Part shown: piece after piece, positions 24,081 to 35,336 of the stretch
Numbering within the stretch: position 1 is the stretch's first letter
Layout: every line of letters starts with the position of its first letter
NCBI RefSeq assembly: GCF_030704535.1
Contig: NC_081811.1
Span: forward strand, 2,744,501 to 2,808,500
DNA: 64,000 nt
Reading direction: 5' to 3'
Origin: Vitis vinifera
Lineage: Eukaryota > Streptophyta > Magnoliopsida > Vitales > Vitaceae
Translations under genes and position numbers: made by a program
The notes under the pieces: generated by a model
Databases searched by the model: none
The model's input: only the letters and a program-made list of their open reading frames with translations
What the model was told of the DNA's origin: nothing

Positions 24081-26921
24081 AATTGATCTAAATAAAGTAG
24101 AAAAACAGGAGATGAACTTCAAAAGTGTTTCATTATAATAATGTTAACCTTCAATTTTTTTTTTATTTTTTATTTTTTTGAAGAGGACTACAGGAAATTT
24201 CCAAATTAAAACTTTATGGGCCAATTAATTAGAAACTTTTTGGCCTTCTCGTGACATCACTAAAACCTGAAGTGACCCATAAAACCCAACCAACACACAG
24301 TTGGTAGATGTCATTTATTGACCCACTCCTTTGGACTGCTCCCAACCACATGATTTTTCTATAGAAAATTTATTTAGATTTCACTTCATTTATCATTTAT
24401 TTAGTTTTTTTTTTTTTTGAAATGATTTTTGTTTTTTATTTTATATTTTTCTTAAAAATATCATTGATTAAAGAAAATAAACTTAAAAAAATAAATCAAT
24501 GAAATCTTATTTAATAATAAGTTTTTGCTCATATGAAAAGGGGTGAAAATAAATATAATTAAAATTATACATAACATCCATGTGGTATATTATAAGATAT
24601 ATTTTTTTAAAAGAAAAAAGAAAAAAAAACAACGTAATGATTTCTAAGGGAGATCTTTGTCAATGATTTATTTTATTTTTATATTTTGTTTTGAACTATA
24701 TGAACACGTCAAGTCCATGAAAGAAGAGCGTTGCAAGGACAGCAGCCAGAGGGGCTAGTATGATTGCTAGGTCTTTGTAGGGTGAATGGGCAAGCAAGTG
24801 GGAACACAATCACCGAATCAGGAAGAAGGTGCATGAATCATGAATGAGAAGGACAGGTGAAGGCAACCTCGTGAAGATTTTTATTTTCTCACGAAAGCTG
24901 ACATTTATGTTGGTGGGGCCACTCTCTGCCCACCACATGGCCTCCTGGACGGTGCCTCAGATCCCCTCTGAATCTTCACAGAGATTGTGTTACCCTTCTT
25001 GGTTTCGTTCTAGGCCAAAAAAAAAAAAAATTACTTAACCCAAGACTTAAAAAGAAAGGTGAAAATTGAGAAGAATATATTAATTTTTTATTTTTTAAAA
25101 AATAATTTTTATTGATTATGAAAAAAAGGTAAAAAAATATTGATTTAAATTTCATTCTTTTTGTAAATCTCAATAAAATTTAATTTAATTTAGTGACTCA
25201 AGAAAAAAAATACACCATTTTTTTTAAAATAAAAATAAATTATTATTATTATTATTTAAAAATCAAACATCTTGGAATATATATATATTTAAAATTATGT
25301 ATGTAAAAAATAACTAAAAATATGTCAAAATTACTTTTTTTAAATGATATATTTTTAGAATACATTTTTTAAAATTTAGTTTTCTAAAAATAATAAATTT
25401 TCAAAATAATTATTTAAAAAAATTAAGATAAAAAAGTTTATCAAATATTATGATAGAAAATACTCAAAATAGTTTTAAATGGTATATTGGTCTTTTCACT
25501 TTCTATATTCTTCTTATCAATTATACGATTTTTATGGGTCAAATCTTAATTTTTGGATCCAACTGATCCAAAACACAATTGTCCCTTTTCTAATCTTCAA
25601 AGCTTTGGACCTTTCACCAATTTGGATGGTTGATGATGTTGCTTCACTTTTCGGATGGTAGAATTTTAAACCAATGATATTTATGTTTTTTTTTTTTGGG
25701 GGGGAAATTCTTATTTGGGTAAGGTTCTTGCTATCCTTGAATCATGAAAAACAATATTTTAATATTTGCTAAAATTCAACCTTATTTTCAAAGTAATTTC
25801 TAAAAAACATAGTATCAAATAAATGATTTTTTTAAAAACATGTTTTTAATTAAAATCACTTCCAAGTTGAAAATGTTTTAAAAATTTAAAAAACACATAC
25901 AATTGAAGAGTTAGTAGGTCTTTTACTATTCCAACCTCCGTTATTACTCGAACTTTTCTATTCTAACCTTAATTATAATTTATAAGAATAAATATGTTAA
26001 TATGATAATTAAGAATAAATTTTAAGTTAATTTTATTAAATAATCTTAATATTTTAAAATAATAATTAAATAATAAATTTTAAGTGGATAATTTAAATAT
26101 AATTTAACTTAAAATCGAATCAAATCATTAAATTTTATCAAACACCAACTTAGTCATATTCTTATGCTAATAAGAGGGACCATGATTTTTTGTCGTCTCA
26201 TAGCTGATGCCAGAGTAGGACAAAAGCGATTTCCTTTCCATTGTCATTCATTAAAGCCTCCAGAAAATAAAGATAAGAAAGAAAATTTCAGTTTGATTGC
26301 CCTGCAAGAAAATAATCTTTTGGTCTTTAATTGCCACACATTATCTTATCCACACTGCATAAGAATTCCTCAGTCTGGGCTACTTTCTTTGACTTTTGAA
26401 GCTATTTTGTGGAAAATTAAAAAGTTTTAAATTAAATATAAGAATTAAAATTCAATATTTCTCTGTAATCATCTGCCTTAATAGGTAATCTAAACGACTA
26501 TGTGTTTGTTTCCAGCAGACTGCATCAATGACTCCTTCAACTTGATGCTTTTCCTTGCCTTTGCCTTGATCTAAAAACATCACCAACCCATGATCCCTCA
26601 ATGGGCACCAGGGTGGTGGACCAAGGCGTTGGGCCAAAGCATACAAAAACAGATTAAGATCAAGCCATTGCAGATTGAGATACCCTTTACTAGGAAGATC
26701 AAGGACCAGAAAACTGAGTAGTAAAAACAAGACTTTATGTTGTATTTAAGCTGTAATTTATCACATTGACCATCTATCGATTAGAAGGATTGAAGAAGCA
26801 TTGGTTGTTTCTCAATCAAAATGGTTTCTGCAGTACATTAGTAGGCAACAAAGAGTACCCGTCACAAAGGAAAAGTCCCCTGTGGGAGTAGTAGTTATTG
26901 ATGGTTTTCCTTTCGGTGCAG

Positions 26922-29900
26922 TCATTCATGATCTTCTGGGGCTGCAATCTTGCGGGTGTTGTATGAATTGCAGGAACTGCACTTGTGCCCCAGAATGTGA
27001 TAGAAGACTTTGCAAGTCTTGTTGCAGTCGTTGCAGAGGATCCAGACCTGTAAAAAACCATTGCAACTCAGTATATGCTTTGGTTGGCAAGTAGCTGTAG
27101 CAAGGAGAAGCTCAAAATGAAGGCAAGGAATGGCCATTACACAAACAAACTAAAAGAGAAGCATGGAAGAAGCAACTACCTCATGACTGTATTCCTCAGG
27201 CATGGCAGTAGCTCTAATCTATCAAGAAGAAGCGTTACCAAATTAATGCAGAACCACAAATTTATAAGAGGAAAAAAAAAATATTGCCAAGATAAAATTC
27301 ATTACAAGGAAAAGCAACTATTATTCGGCAACTTATATACTTAAAGAAAACTAGCAATGCTGCAAGGCACACTCCCCTGCAAGGAGTTTGAAGTGAAGTG
27401 ATGGTCTACTATGAGAGAAAAGAAGAATAATTATTTCTTCTCTAAATTTTATATAGTAATTTGATTGTGAGGAATAATTGCAAGAATATTGCACATGTTT
27501 CTAAGTTCCTTTCTACACATAACCCAACCTAGTCTTTGCCACATTCAGTTTTTCATAGAGGATTCTTATTTTTCCTTTATTCTTCTGTTTTTCCATTTTT
27601 TTTTCTTGTTCTTTCTTCCTTTGGGAAAGAAACAGACGTTTTGAGGGAAACAACCTCAGCATCTTGATTAGTGTGATGGTGCTATAAAACAGACATTGGT
27701 CAGCTTTTATTTTCATTTATAACTTAAGAGTTTGGCTTAGAAAGGCAACAGGATGCTGCTGAAGTATTACAATAATAGAAATGTTCCCCATTTCATACAT
27801 CTGGGCCAATTTTCTTTGCCACTGCCATAGCCAGAAAGGCAACGACAAAAGGTGCGGTAACAATCATTGCATTGATTTTTGAACTTTAGTTTTATGCATA
27901 ACTTTTAGATCCTATATCTTATTTTCCATATTATATTACCCCAAAGATTGCAAAAAATACAAGTGGGGGTTCACAAAATTTTAATCTGAAAATCCACACC
28001 TCCTCCAAAACCTAAGAACTTTTGTCACCCTTGAAAAAAACTAAAGAATTGATAGTTCAGAACCACACTGATAGTTTTAAAATAACAAATCTGAAGCTCT
28101 AATACCTCCCAGTCTAATAATTCCCAGGATCTTGACATGTCAATCATGGACTTGGAGCAGATGGGACAACGATACCTGAGAAAGAAATCTAATGCAATTT
28201 ATATAAAATTCTTTGAATTGTCAAGAAACAAAATTGGAAAATACTAATAGCAGTAGCAATACTACTACTACCACCACGAATGATAAAGTAACAATAAAAT
28301 TGCAAGATAAACTGAAGCATACTGATTTTGATTTGCCATTTCAATGTAGCATTCTACATGCATTGTGTGTCCACATTTCATAATCGTTGTGCTTTTAACT
28401 GATTCAAAAAGATACTGCCAACATGGTATAGAGCTGTTAGACCACAGAAAACTTCAAAGCATTGAAATGCGATTAATTAAAATGTCAAGAAACAACCTCA
28501 AAACAGATGGGGCAGTGACTCCTCATAGAGTTCTCTACACATAGGTGATTATCGCGCAGATCCACTGAATAGCAGGATCCTGTGTTCTTACACACCATTA
28601 AAAGGGGAAAACAATGACTAACTTGGGAAAAAAATGACTTGTAAATTTAAATTTATAAAGTGAATAAGATTGAGATTTAGTAGGATTAAAACATTCTGAA
28701 CTTTAAACCAGATACAACATAACTAAATTGAGGAAAGACACATTTAACACAGGGATTGGATAAGAAAGTAGTACTGTAGAGGATCAAAGAGAAACAACCC
28801 ACAAGAAAATTGGGACCCACATCTTTATTGTTCTTCTACGTCACTTCAAAAGATAAGGTGGGAGCTCTCTCTATCTCAAAGAGTAATGCTGTAGAGAATA
28901 AAAGAGAAGCAATCACCAGCAAATTGAGAGCATTGTGTGCATGTGTACCCATGTTTACACATCTGTAATGACTGAATCAACTCCCTCAAAGCCTCTTCTA
29001 GTGTCTTGCTTGCTCACTGGCTATCATTTCACATTGTCCACATGAACCCATGACCAATAGTATCAAATTTGAAGCACCAAGTGCCTTCCCCCATCTTCCT
29101 TCTGTAATCTCTTTGTCCTCGAGTTCTTAGTTGTATTGCATGTGAACTCGACTTTAGCTGAGTTAAGTTTTTATATTTTTAAATTCAGCAAGTTCAAATG
29201 TAAAATTACAAAAGAAATTTTGCAGCCAATATCAGTAATATGAGGGGAGAAATTCCATCTGAAACTTCTTTTTTTGTAAAAACCAACTATGATAGAGAAG
29301 CAACCATCAGCAAATTGGGCACTGTGCATGTGTGTATCAATATTCAAACATGCTTATAGTGATTGAATCAACTCCATCAAAGCACACTGCTATCACAAAA
29401 CCATCATCAATAGTAGCAAATTTCAAACACCACTTTCCTCCCTGTCTTCTTTCTCTCATTTCTCTGTCCTCAAGCTCTCAGCTCTATCCCACATGAACTT
29501 GAATTTATTAGAGTTTGTTTCATATTTGTTTTAGTTCAGCAAGTTCAGATGTAAAATTTAAAAACAATTTTCCCTGTTAACATGAATGGGGAAGATTTTT
29601 TTTTCTGAAACTTCTTTCTTTGGAAAACCCAACTATGACGAAAGTCTAACTCTAGATCCCAAATTGTTCTCCAACTCTCAATTCTTCCCTTATCTAATTT
29701 TTGTTTCTCTGGGGAAGTTTTGAACCAAGGTTGCATTACAACCTCCAACAGTAAGTCATCAATAGTTCGAATTTCATTTGTACATTCCAGCAATAAAATT
29801 TGGTAACTTGGGATAATTTCTAGAGATGTTAGGATCCTAAATTAGCTAGATATTTGGATCTCTCTAGTTAGAGTTTCTGAAAATATGTCAAAAATGGATT

Positions 29901-31496
29901 TGGATCAAGAACCATCTTGCCTATTGCTAACCAAGACTCACTTTAAAGATCCGCCAACAATGAGATTGAATTTGTATGATGTCATACATTTCATTGAACA
30001 TCATCTCCACCAGTGGCAAAATCCCATCTTCGAAAACATCCTGTTATTGTTTCACTCAAGTCTATCTAAAGCTTTTATGTAAGCATACTTTTATGGCCAT
30101 CTAATATTACTTTGCTTTCTCATTCTACATTGATAGTGAATTTTTCTTTTAATGTAATTCATAATCCATCAGTTTCTCAATCATAATTTCTCTGTGTGGA
30201 AGTATTCTACCAAAAAACCAAGAAACCCATGACAACTTCATGCTCTAATCATGGAAGGCTAACAAGAAACAAACAGGAGAAAGACCCATCAACACAATAA
30301 GCTTATAAAATTACTGAAAACAAAGGACAATGGAAAGTAAGATGCATACCACACTTTTGGCAATGAAAGAATTTCTCTCGGCCACCAACTCTGGAAAATC
30401 ACAACATAGTTCAGAACTGTTCACTTCACAAAACACATTAATCTTAACATTTGGGAGAAAAATGAATACATTTGTCATATAACCTAATTGTTGACAGTTG
30501 TTGCTCACCTACAAATTCCACATTCATCACAATGAAACTGCTGCTTCTCAGTCTGCAACAAAAGCAAACAAAAGATGGCCAATACAAAAAAGAATAAATA
30601 AATAAACAATATCATCTCCAGATCAGGATTCAAGTATTTTCCATCTAAATAACTAATGAATTAAAACTAATTGTATAATTACATCATCATCATAGAATTT
30701 GCAAATATCGCAAAAATATTCCCCCATGTTGACACCACAGTTGGAACAAACCCGAGCAACCTGGAAAAATACAGAGCAAAAATATTTCACAAATCCACTT
30801 GAGGCATTCAATTAAAGGAAAATCAACATACATGAGATTGCAATATTCAGCTCAACAACCAAGTCACACCTGCTGCTCCTCATTGCAAACCGAACATATC
30901 ACCTGAAAAATCATTTCCATTTTTTTTTTTTTTTTTTGCATATATCAAAAACCCAATTCAAGAACAATTACCGTATGCAAACTATCACGAAATACATAGA
31001 TGGAGACGTACTTGCTTAATGTCGTGCCTAACAATTTCATGACGATCCTTGGGGTCGCTCAAAGATGTCTAATTCAAACAAAGAGAGCATATTAGCAAAC
31101 TTCCAGCACAAGAAAACACAGGAAAACCTTTATACATTCATACAATGGCTCAGCAAGCACTAAGTCAAACAAAGACAGAAATTAGCGAAAACCAGCGAAA
31201 ACCCAGATCCAAAAATAAAAAAAAATAAAAAAACTAATCTATACATATAAAATATACCATGGCTTCGTTATGGCAGTGGCGGCATGGGAAGATCTTGTTG
31301 CAGCATGGGGCTCGAATTTTGCAGCGTCTCTTGTAATGCTCGCATCTGAAGAAAAGATATAGAGATTAACAATTCAGAAAACACTGAGACCGAAAAAAAT
31401 AAAAAATAAAAAATAAAACAAACAGTGAGGCATAGATTACCCGTATTGCATTTTTCCAAAGTCTTCCTTTCTCTCAGTGGCAGTGTCTTCCTCCAT
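26922..31496 (-). CDS. MIEL1: CHY/CTCHY/RING zinc-finger E3 ubiquitin ligase, MIEL1 type
   Basis: Twelve exons: 31496-31441, 31345-31258, 31068-31012, 30902-30870, 30760-30683, 30552-30509, 30390-30350, 28579-28497, 28414-28323, 28175-28106, 27218-27180 and 27047-26922 (268 aa). Domains in order: CHY finger (about 20-95; [20 protein letters not shown]), CTCHY finger (95-155; [20 protein letters not shown], then [20 protein letters not shown]), RING (about 155-198; [26 protein letters not shown]) and a C-terminal zinc ribbon (228-262; [22 protein letters not shown]). This is the plant RCHY1/PIRH2-like set. It transfers ubiquitin from an E2 to target proteins; Arabidopsis MIEL1 acts on MYB factors in defence and wax/ABA control. 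[18 protein letters not shown] favours MIEL1 over CHYR1/RZPF34. The large intron 28580-30349 contains a tandem duplication. All metal ligands are present. Confidence 0.92.
27793..27867 (-). CDS. 24-codon hydrophobic ORF in the MIEL1-like gene's intron 10
   Basis: ATG at 27867 and TGA at 27793-27795 give a peptide with an uninterrupted hydrophobic core ([13 protein letters not shown]) and a short charged tail (KKIGPDV). It would make one membrane helix. It lies between exons 10 and 11 of the ligase gene on the same strand, with no obvious splice acceptor before it. I recognise no family; it may be chance or a remnant exon of another gene. Confidence 0.15.
   Translation of the reverse strand: MIVTAPFVVAFLAMAVAKKIGPDV
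28903..29637. repeat. Diverged tandem duplication inside an intron
   Basis: Unit A (about 28,903-29,293) and unit B (about 29,294-29,637) share AGAGAAGCAA, AGCAAATTG, GATTGAATCAACTCCATCAA-like, CTTTGTCCTC/CTCTGTCCTC and TTCAGCAAGTTCA(A/G)ATGTAAAA in the same order, offset about 391 bp early and less later. A weaker partial copy of the start is seen near 28,787. The duplication does not touch coding exons. Confidence 0.65.
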
Positions 31497-33685
31497 TGGT
31501 TCTGATTGCAATAGGGACTCTCGTCGGTGCGAATCGCAGGCGGTAACGGAGGCTTGGAACCCAGAGCTTTAGCGGCGGAACTTATCGAATGCGAATGACA
31601 GCGAAATTTTCCATTTTATTGTTTGGCATGCGAGAAAATTCCAAATAGTGAATTTTCTAACCGTACCTTTTTTTTTTTTTTTTTTTGTGTCTTGAACCCT
31701 GTAAAACCAAAATAGAAAATGTGAAAAAGCCCTAATTGTTGCAAATTTCTGACGTTTGGCGGTTCGATTCAAATTTATATATATTTGTTTTAATTTATTT
31801 TTTAGGAAAATTAAAAATCGGAGTAATTGATTTTTTTGTTCGCAAAATGAAACAAATAACAAATATTTTCTTTTTTAAAATTTTGAAAAAAAAATCAAAT
31901 ATAAATTAAATTAGTTGAAAATTAATAAATTTTTATATAATATATTAAAAATAAAATGAACAAAATTATTTTGAAATATCATATTAAATCATTATTAATT
32001 TTAATTTTTAAATTTTTTTGTTTTTATTTTTTTCTCTCACTTTTTTTTTTTAATTTTGTAAAATTTAATTTAGCCTAATAATATCCTGTCTAACCAAATT
32101 ATCATTACAATATTAATAAAATTAAAATAAATTCAATTAAAGAAAATTCTAATTTGTAATTCAAATTCGTAATATGAAGCGAAATGTAAATAGTTGAGTG
32201 GGTGTTCATTAAAATTTAATAACTTAAATTAACTTTAAGTTAAATTGTTCTTAAATTATTAACTTAAAATTTATTTTTTATTTTTTATTTTAAATATTAA
32301 AATTATTTGATAAAATTAACTTAAAATTTATTTTAAGTTATTGAATTGATATATTTACCCTATTAATTGTAATTAATATTTATTATTAAAAATTTTAACT
32401 AATATTTATTTTTATTAATCTTAAGTAATAAATTTATTTATTAAATATTCATACTTAAAGTATTATAGATTTATAAGATAACCTTAAAATATTTACTAGA
32501 AAAAATTATTTATGAATTTGAAGTTATGATTATTAAGTATATTTTTATTAGATGTGGGCAAATAAAAGTATAAAACAAAAAGAAAAAAAATTTGGGTTTA
32601 AAAATAAGTTAATCATTTTGACTTAATACTTAAAGTTATTTATTTTAAATTATTAAATTATTTACTAAATATGTTAAATTTATTTAATAACTTAAATATT
32701 AAATCAATTTAAGTTGTAAAATTAATCTACTAAATACCTTTTAAGTCCATATTCTATTTATTAAAAGATACAAGAACTCGATATATCTCCGATATTTTGA
32801 TGGGTTTTCGTTGATATATCTCTGATATTTTGACTTTGACGGGCTTTCACTAATATATCTCCAATATTTTAACAGGCTTCCTTTGCTGCTCTGCACATCA
32901 TTTCACGTTCGATTTTTTCACCGATTTATTGGTTCCAAACCGTTCAATAATCAGTACTCAATATCCTTTCGAGGTTGTCCAATATTCGATGTATAAGCGA
33001 AATATCGCCGATAAAAATCGATTTTTCAATCTATGGCTAAACCTAATCTTAATCTTCTCATTCTCATCCTTTGATGCATTTAAATAATTTTTAAAATCAT
33101 TATTTTTTTCTTGTACTTAATATTAATTAAGATTATTAATTTTTTTATTTTTAAAAATATAAAATAAAAAATGCATCTAAACATCACCTTAAATTTAAAG
33201 TTTTTATTTGTTGATGAATCAAATAATAATCTCTTACTTAAAACAAAATACTTCATTCAAATATATTACTAGATGGGTTCTTAATTAATTTAATAATATT
33301 ATTATTTATAGGATAGTTATATCATACTTTAAAATTTTAATCAAATAAAAAATTATTTCTTATATGTAAATATTAAAATTCATTACATTAGTCATGAGTT
33401 TAAAAAAAAAAAAAAAAAAATTCCCTTGGCATGCATGAAGAGGTATGGTTTGAAACAAGCATTACATGATGCCTGTGCCTAAACCATAACATTCACATAA
33501 ATTGGACAAAAAACAAGCAATTCAGTCCCCATATCATACCTATCACAACTGAATATTTCTCATGCAAATTATCCCTACTCTATCACCATCATCTTCTTGC
33601 ATTCCCTTTTTTTTTTCCTCTCCTCCCCTCTCTGAAACCAAGAAGAAAGCCAACAACTCCTTGAAAACTCAACTTGAGTTCTATC
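31497..33685. other. Interval between the MIEL1-like gene and the UBL gene
   Basis: 31,497-31,640 should hold the promoter and 5'UTR of the divergently placed ligase gene. 31,800-32,200 is AT-rich. 32,201-32,738 is a MITE-like repeat. 32,770-33,050 is a diverged repeat built on GATATATCTCCGATATTTT-like phrases. The bases before 33,686 are pyrimidine-rich and fit a 5'UTR of the UBL gene. Confidence 0.45.
32201..32738 (+). mobile_element. MITE-like AT-rich element with inverted ends, copy 2
   Basis: The element starts GGTGTTCATTAAAATTTAAT and ends in a sequence whose complement begins GGTATTTAGTAGATTAATTT; both ends then share an AACTTAAATT block. It is 538 bp long and noncoding. Similar sequence occurs at 23.5-24.1 kb. 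Ends of the form GGTGTTTGGT...ACTTAATAACTT are common in plant hAT-like MITEs, so that class is likely but not proven. Confidence 0.5.
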
Positions 33686-34180
33686 ATGGCTGACATGGTC
33701 ACCTTCGAAATCAAGGGAGGAGAGGTGGTACCTGAGATCCGAATGCCATCTTCAGCCACCATTCTTGAACTGAAGCAGAAAATTGAAGAGGATTTGAACG
33801 TGAAAGTGGCAAGGCAAACCCTCCTGTTCAACCAGATTAATCTCAACGATGAAGACGCCATTGCGGATTATGGCTTTCATAGCATGACATGTATTCGTCT
33901 TTCTGTCACCCCGGAGCCAGACAAGGAGTTTTTCATCGACTTGAAGTCGGGGACTAGGCCAACAACCAAGGTCAGGGTGAAAGAATCATACAAGGTTGGA
34001 GACTTGAAATCGAAGCTTCAAAGGCTTTGGGGCATTGAAAAGAAAAATATTGCTCTCTCTCGCCTTTCTAAGAAGATGGAGGATGATCATTTTCTCTATT
34101 CTTATTACATCTACGAGGGCACTGAAGTTTTTGCAGAAATTGCTATCAACAACTCCTATGGAATTACCAGGCTGAAGTGA
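33686..34180 (+). CDS. Tandem ubiquitin-like domain protein, intronless
   Basis: A single exon encodes 164 aa. Two ubiquitin-like folds in series are inferred. The first is about residues 4-78 (VTFEIKGGEVVPEIRMPSSA, then ILELKQKIEEDLNV and RQTLLFNQINLNDEDAIADY). The second is about 82-158 (FFIDLKSGTRPTTKVRVKES, then VGDLKSKLQRLWGI and IALSRLSKKMEDD). The pattern of a beta hairpin, a helix with L..KI/L, and an LxxxxxxLxDxxxxxxY strand is that of ubiquitin. There is no C-terminal Gly-Gly (it ends ITRLK), so it should not be conjugated; a binding or adaptor role is inferred. The codon at 33674 is TTG, so ATG 33686 is the start. The lack of introns suggests a retrocopy or a lineage-specific plant UBL family. 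No exact function is known to me. Confidence 0.75.
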   Translation: MADMVTFEIKGGEVVPEIRMPSSATILELKQKIEEDLNVKVARQTLLFNQINLNDEDAIADYGFHSMTCIRLSVTPEPDKEFFIDLKSGTRPTTKVRVKESYKVGDLKSKLQRLWGIEKKNIALSRLSKKMEDDHFLYSYYIYEGTEVFAEIAINNSYGITRLK

Positions 34181-34339
34181 ACTTAAAAACTTTTTCTGTC
34201 CAGAAAGTGAGAAGCCTGCTTTTATTATCTGCTAAAGATACAATAAAAAATACTAATGATTTGAGTTAAATTCTACTTAAAGTCAAGGGAATGATCTACA
34301 AATTTGACCATCCCTATTAAGTAATTAATTCTATAACCC

Positions 34340-35336
34340 TTAACAATTTGGCTTATGGTCAGTGGATGACCTTTCCCAACCTCTTATCCATTTGTCTTCG
34401 TAAAAATGGTTGGGCAACATATCCACCCCTTCATCTTTCTCTTCCACACAGTTCTGTGAATAGGCCAGAAGGTCTTGAGCAAAAGCTTGTATCCAGTTTC
34501 CTCCACCTCCTTCTGCAAAATCAACTCCTCTAGGTGGAGTTTCTTCCTGCTGTCCAAAAAAATCATCTTCCCTTTGTGGTGTGGAGCTCCCCGGCGGTTC
34601 CGTTTCTTGCTCCTTCGGTACTGTAACCTTTGGGTCAAGGATTTCATTGCAGTTTGTTTGAATGGCTATGGCATCATCTCCTTCTACTTCTTGTTGCTTT
34701 ACTGCTACTTTCTTTGAAACCATTCTTTTGATTCTACAGATAACGTAGTCGTTGCCCTGCATGAAACGAAAATGGGTCAAAGGGAAGATTGTTTTGGAAA
34801 AAAAATTTCTCTAAAAGGAAATTATCTAACAAATTTCCGAGTTTGGAAAACAAAAAAACTATTTTTAAAAGAAGTTCCAAACAAACTCATTAATTCTTTA
34901 TTGATACAGAACTTACTTGATTGTAGCAGTCATAAACACCATCAAGCCTATACTCATGCATGACCCAACCATGCTTCACTCTGGGCTTTTCCTTCTCCAC
35001 CAACGAGAAACATCTCTTGGAACCAATATGTACTTGCTCTCCCATGCAAATCTTCTTGTCTGATTGTGCCTTCCAAGTGTTGCACCATGCAGTAGCTCTA
35101 CTGGACCACGACATCTTCCGGGTCGTCTTCTTCAACTTGGTGAAGAAGTAAAGACAATTGCGTTGGGTTCCTTCGACTCGTTTCCTCCACAATTCTTCAT
35201 CTCCATAAAGATCACATTCAATCACTTCTCTCACGAAAGGAGTTTTCCCAGTCACCTTATTCAGGAGATAGTGTACCATCTCTTCGTCTGTAGGGTTGAA
35301 TACCAACTCTGACTCCCCCTCACCCACATGATCCAT
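34340..35336 (-). CDS. NAC-domain transcription factor, divergent type
   Basis: Two exons, 35336-34917 and 34756-34340 (278 aa). NAC subdomains can be followed: A (LVFNPTDEEMVHYLLNKVTG), B (VIECDLYGDEELW), C (LYFFTKLKKTT, then TWKAQSDKKI), D (VHIGSKRCFSLVEKEKPRVK, then HGWVMHEYRLDG) and E (DYVICRIKR) at residues 1-150. The C-terminal half is acidic and Ser/Pro-rich, as in NAC activation regions. Two points are unusual. The core GYWKATG of subdomain C is replaced by NTWKAQS. The usual first NAC intron is missing, leaving only the one before subdomain E. NAC proteins bind DNA as dimers through the NAC fold; the altered core may weaken or change this. A gene, rather than a fossil, is favoured because the frame and splice sites are intact. 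Confidence 0.85.

Larger units (their letters stand above)
22060..26921. other. AT-rich intergenic region, B-box gene to MIEL1-like gene
   Basis: No recognised gene. 22,080-23,000 is almost pure A/T. A GC-richer island at 23,160-23,480 holds a 51-codon ORF with an internal duplication. 23,527-24,080 is a MITE-like repeat also found at 32.2 kb. A second island at 24,690-25,015 holds no recognised ORF. A 92-codon minus-strand frame at 26,730-26,452 matches no family I know and may be the 3'UTR or flank of the MIEL1-like gene. Confidence 0.4.

Noticed and set aside
24844-25038. 64-codon plus-strand frame in the GC-richer island at 24.7-25.0 kb
   Set aside because: No family similarity, no splice support, and it ends in an A-run.
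26801-27094. Plus-strand 97-codon Cys-rich frame that looks like a zinc-binding protein
   Set aside because: It is antisense to the last exon of the MIEL1-like gene, whose zinc-ribbon Cys codons give Cys-rich antisense frames. It opens at a non-ATG codon and has no splice or family support.
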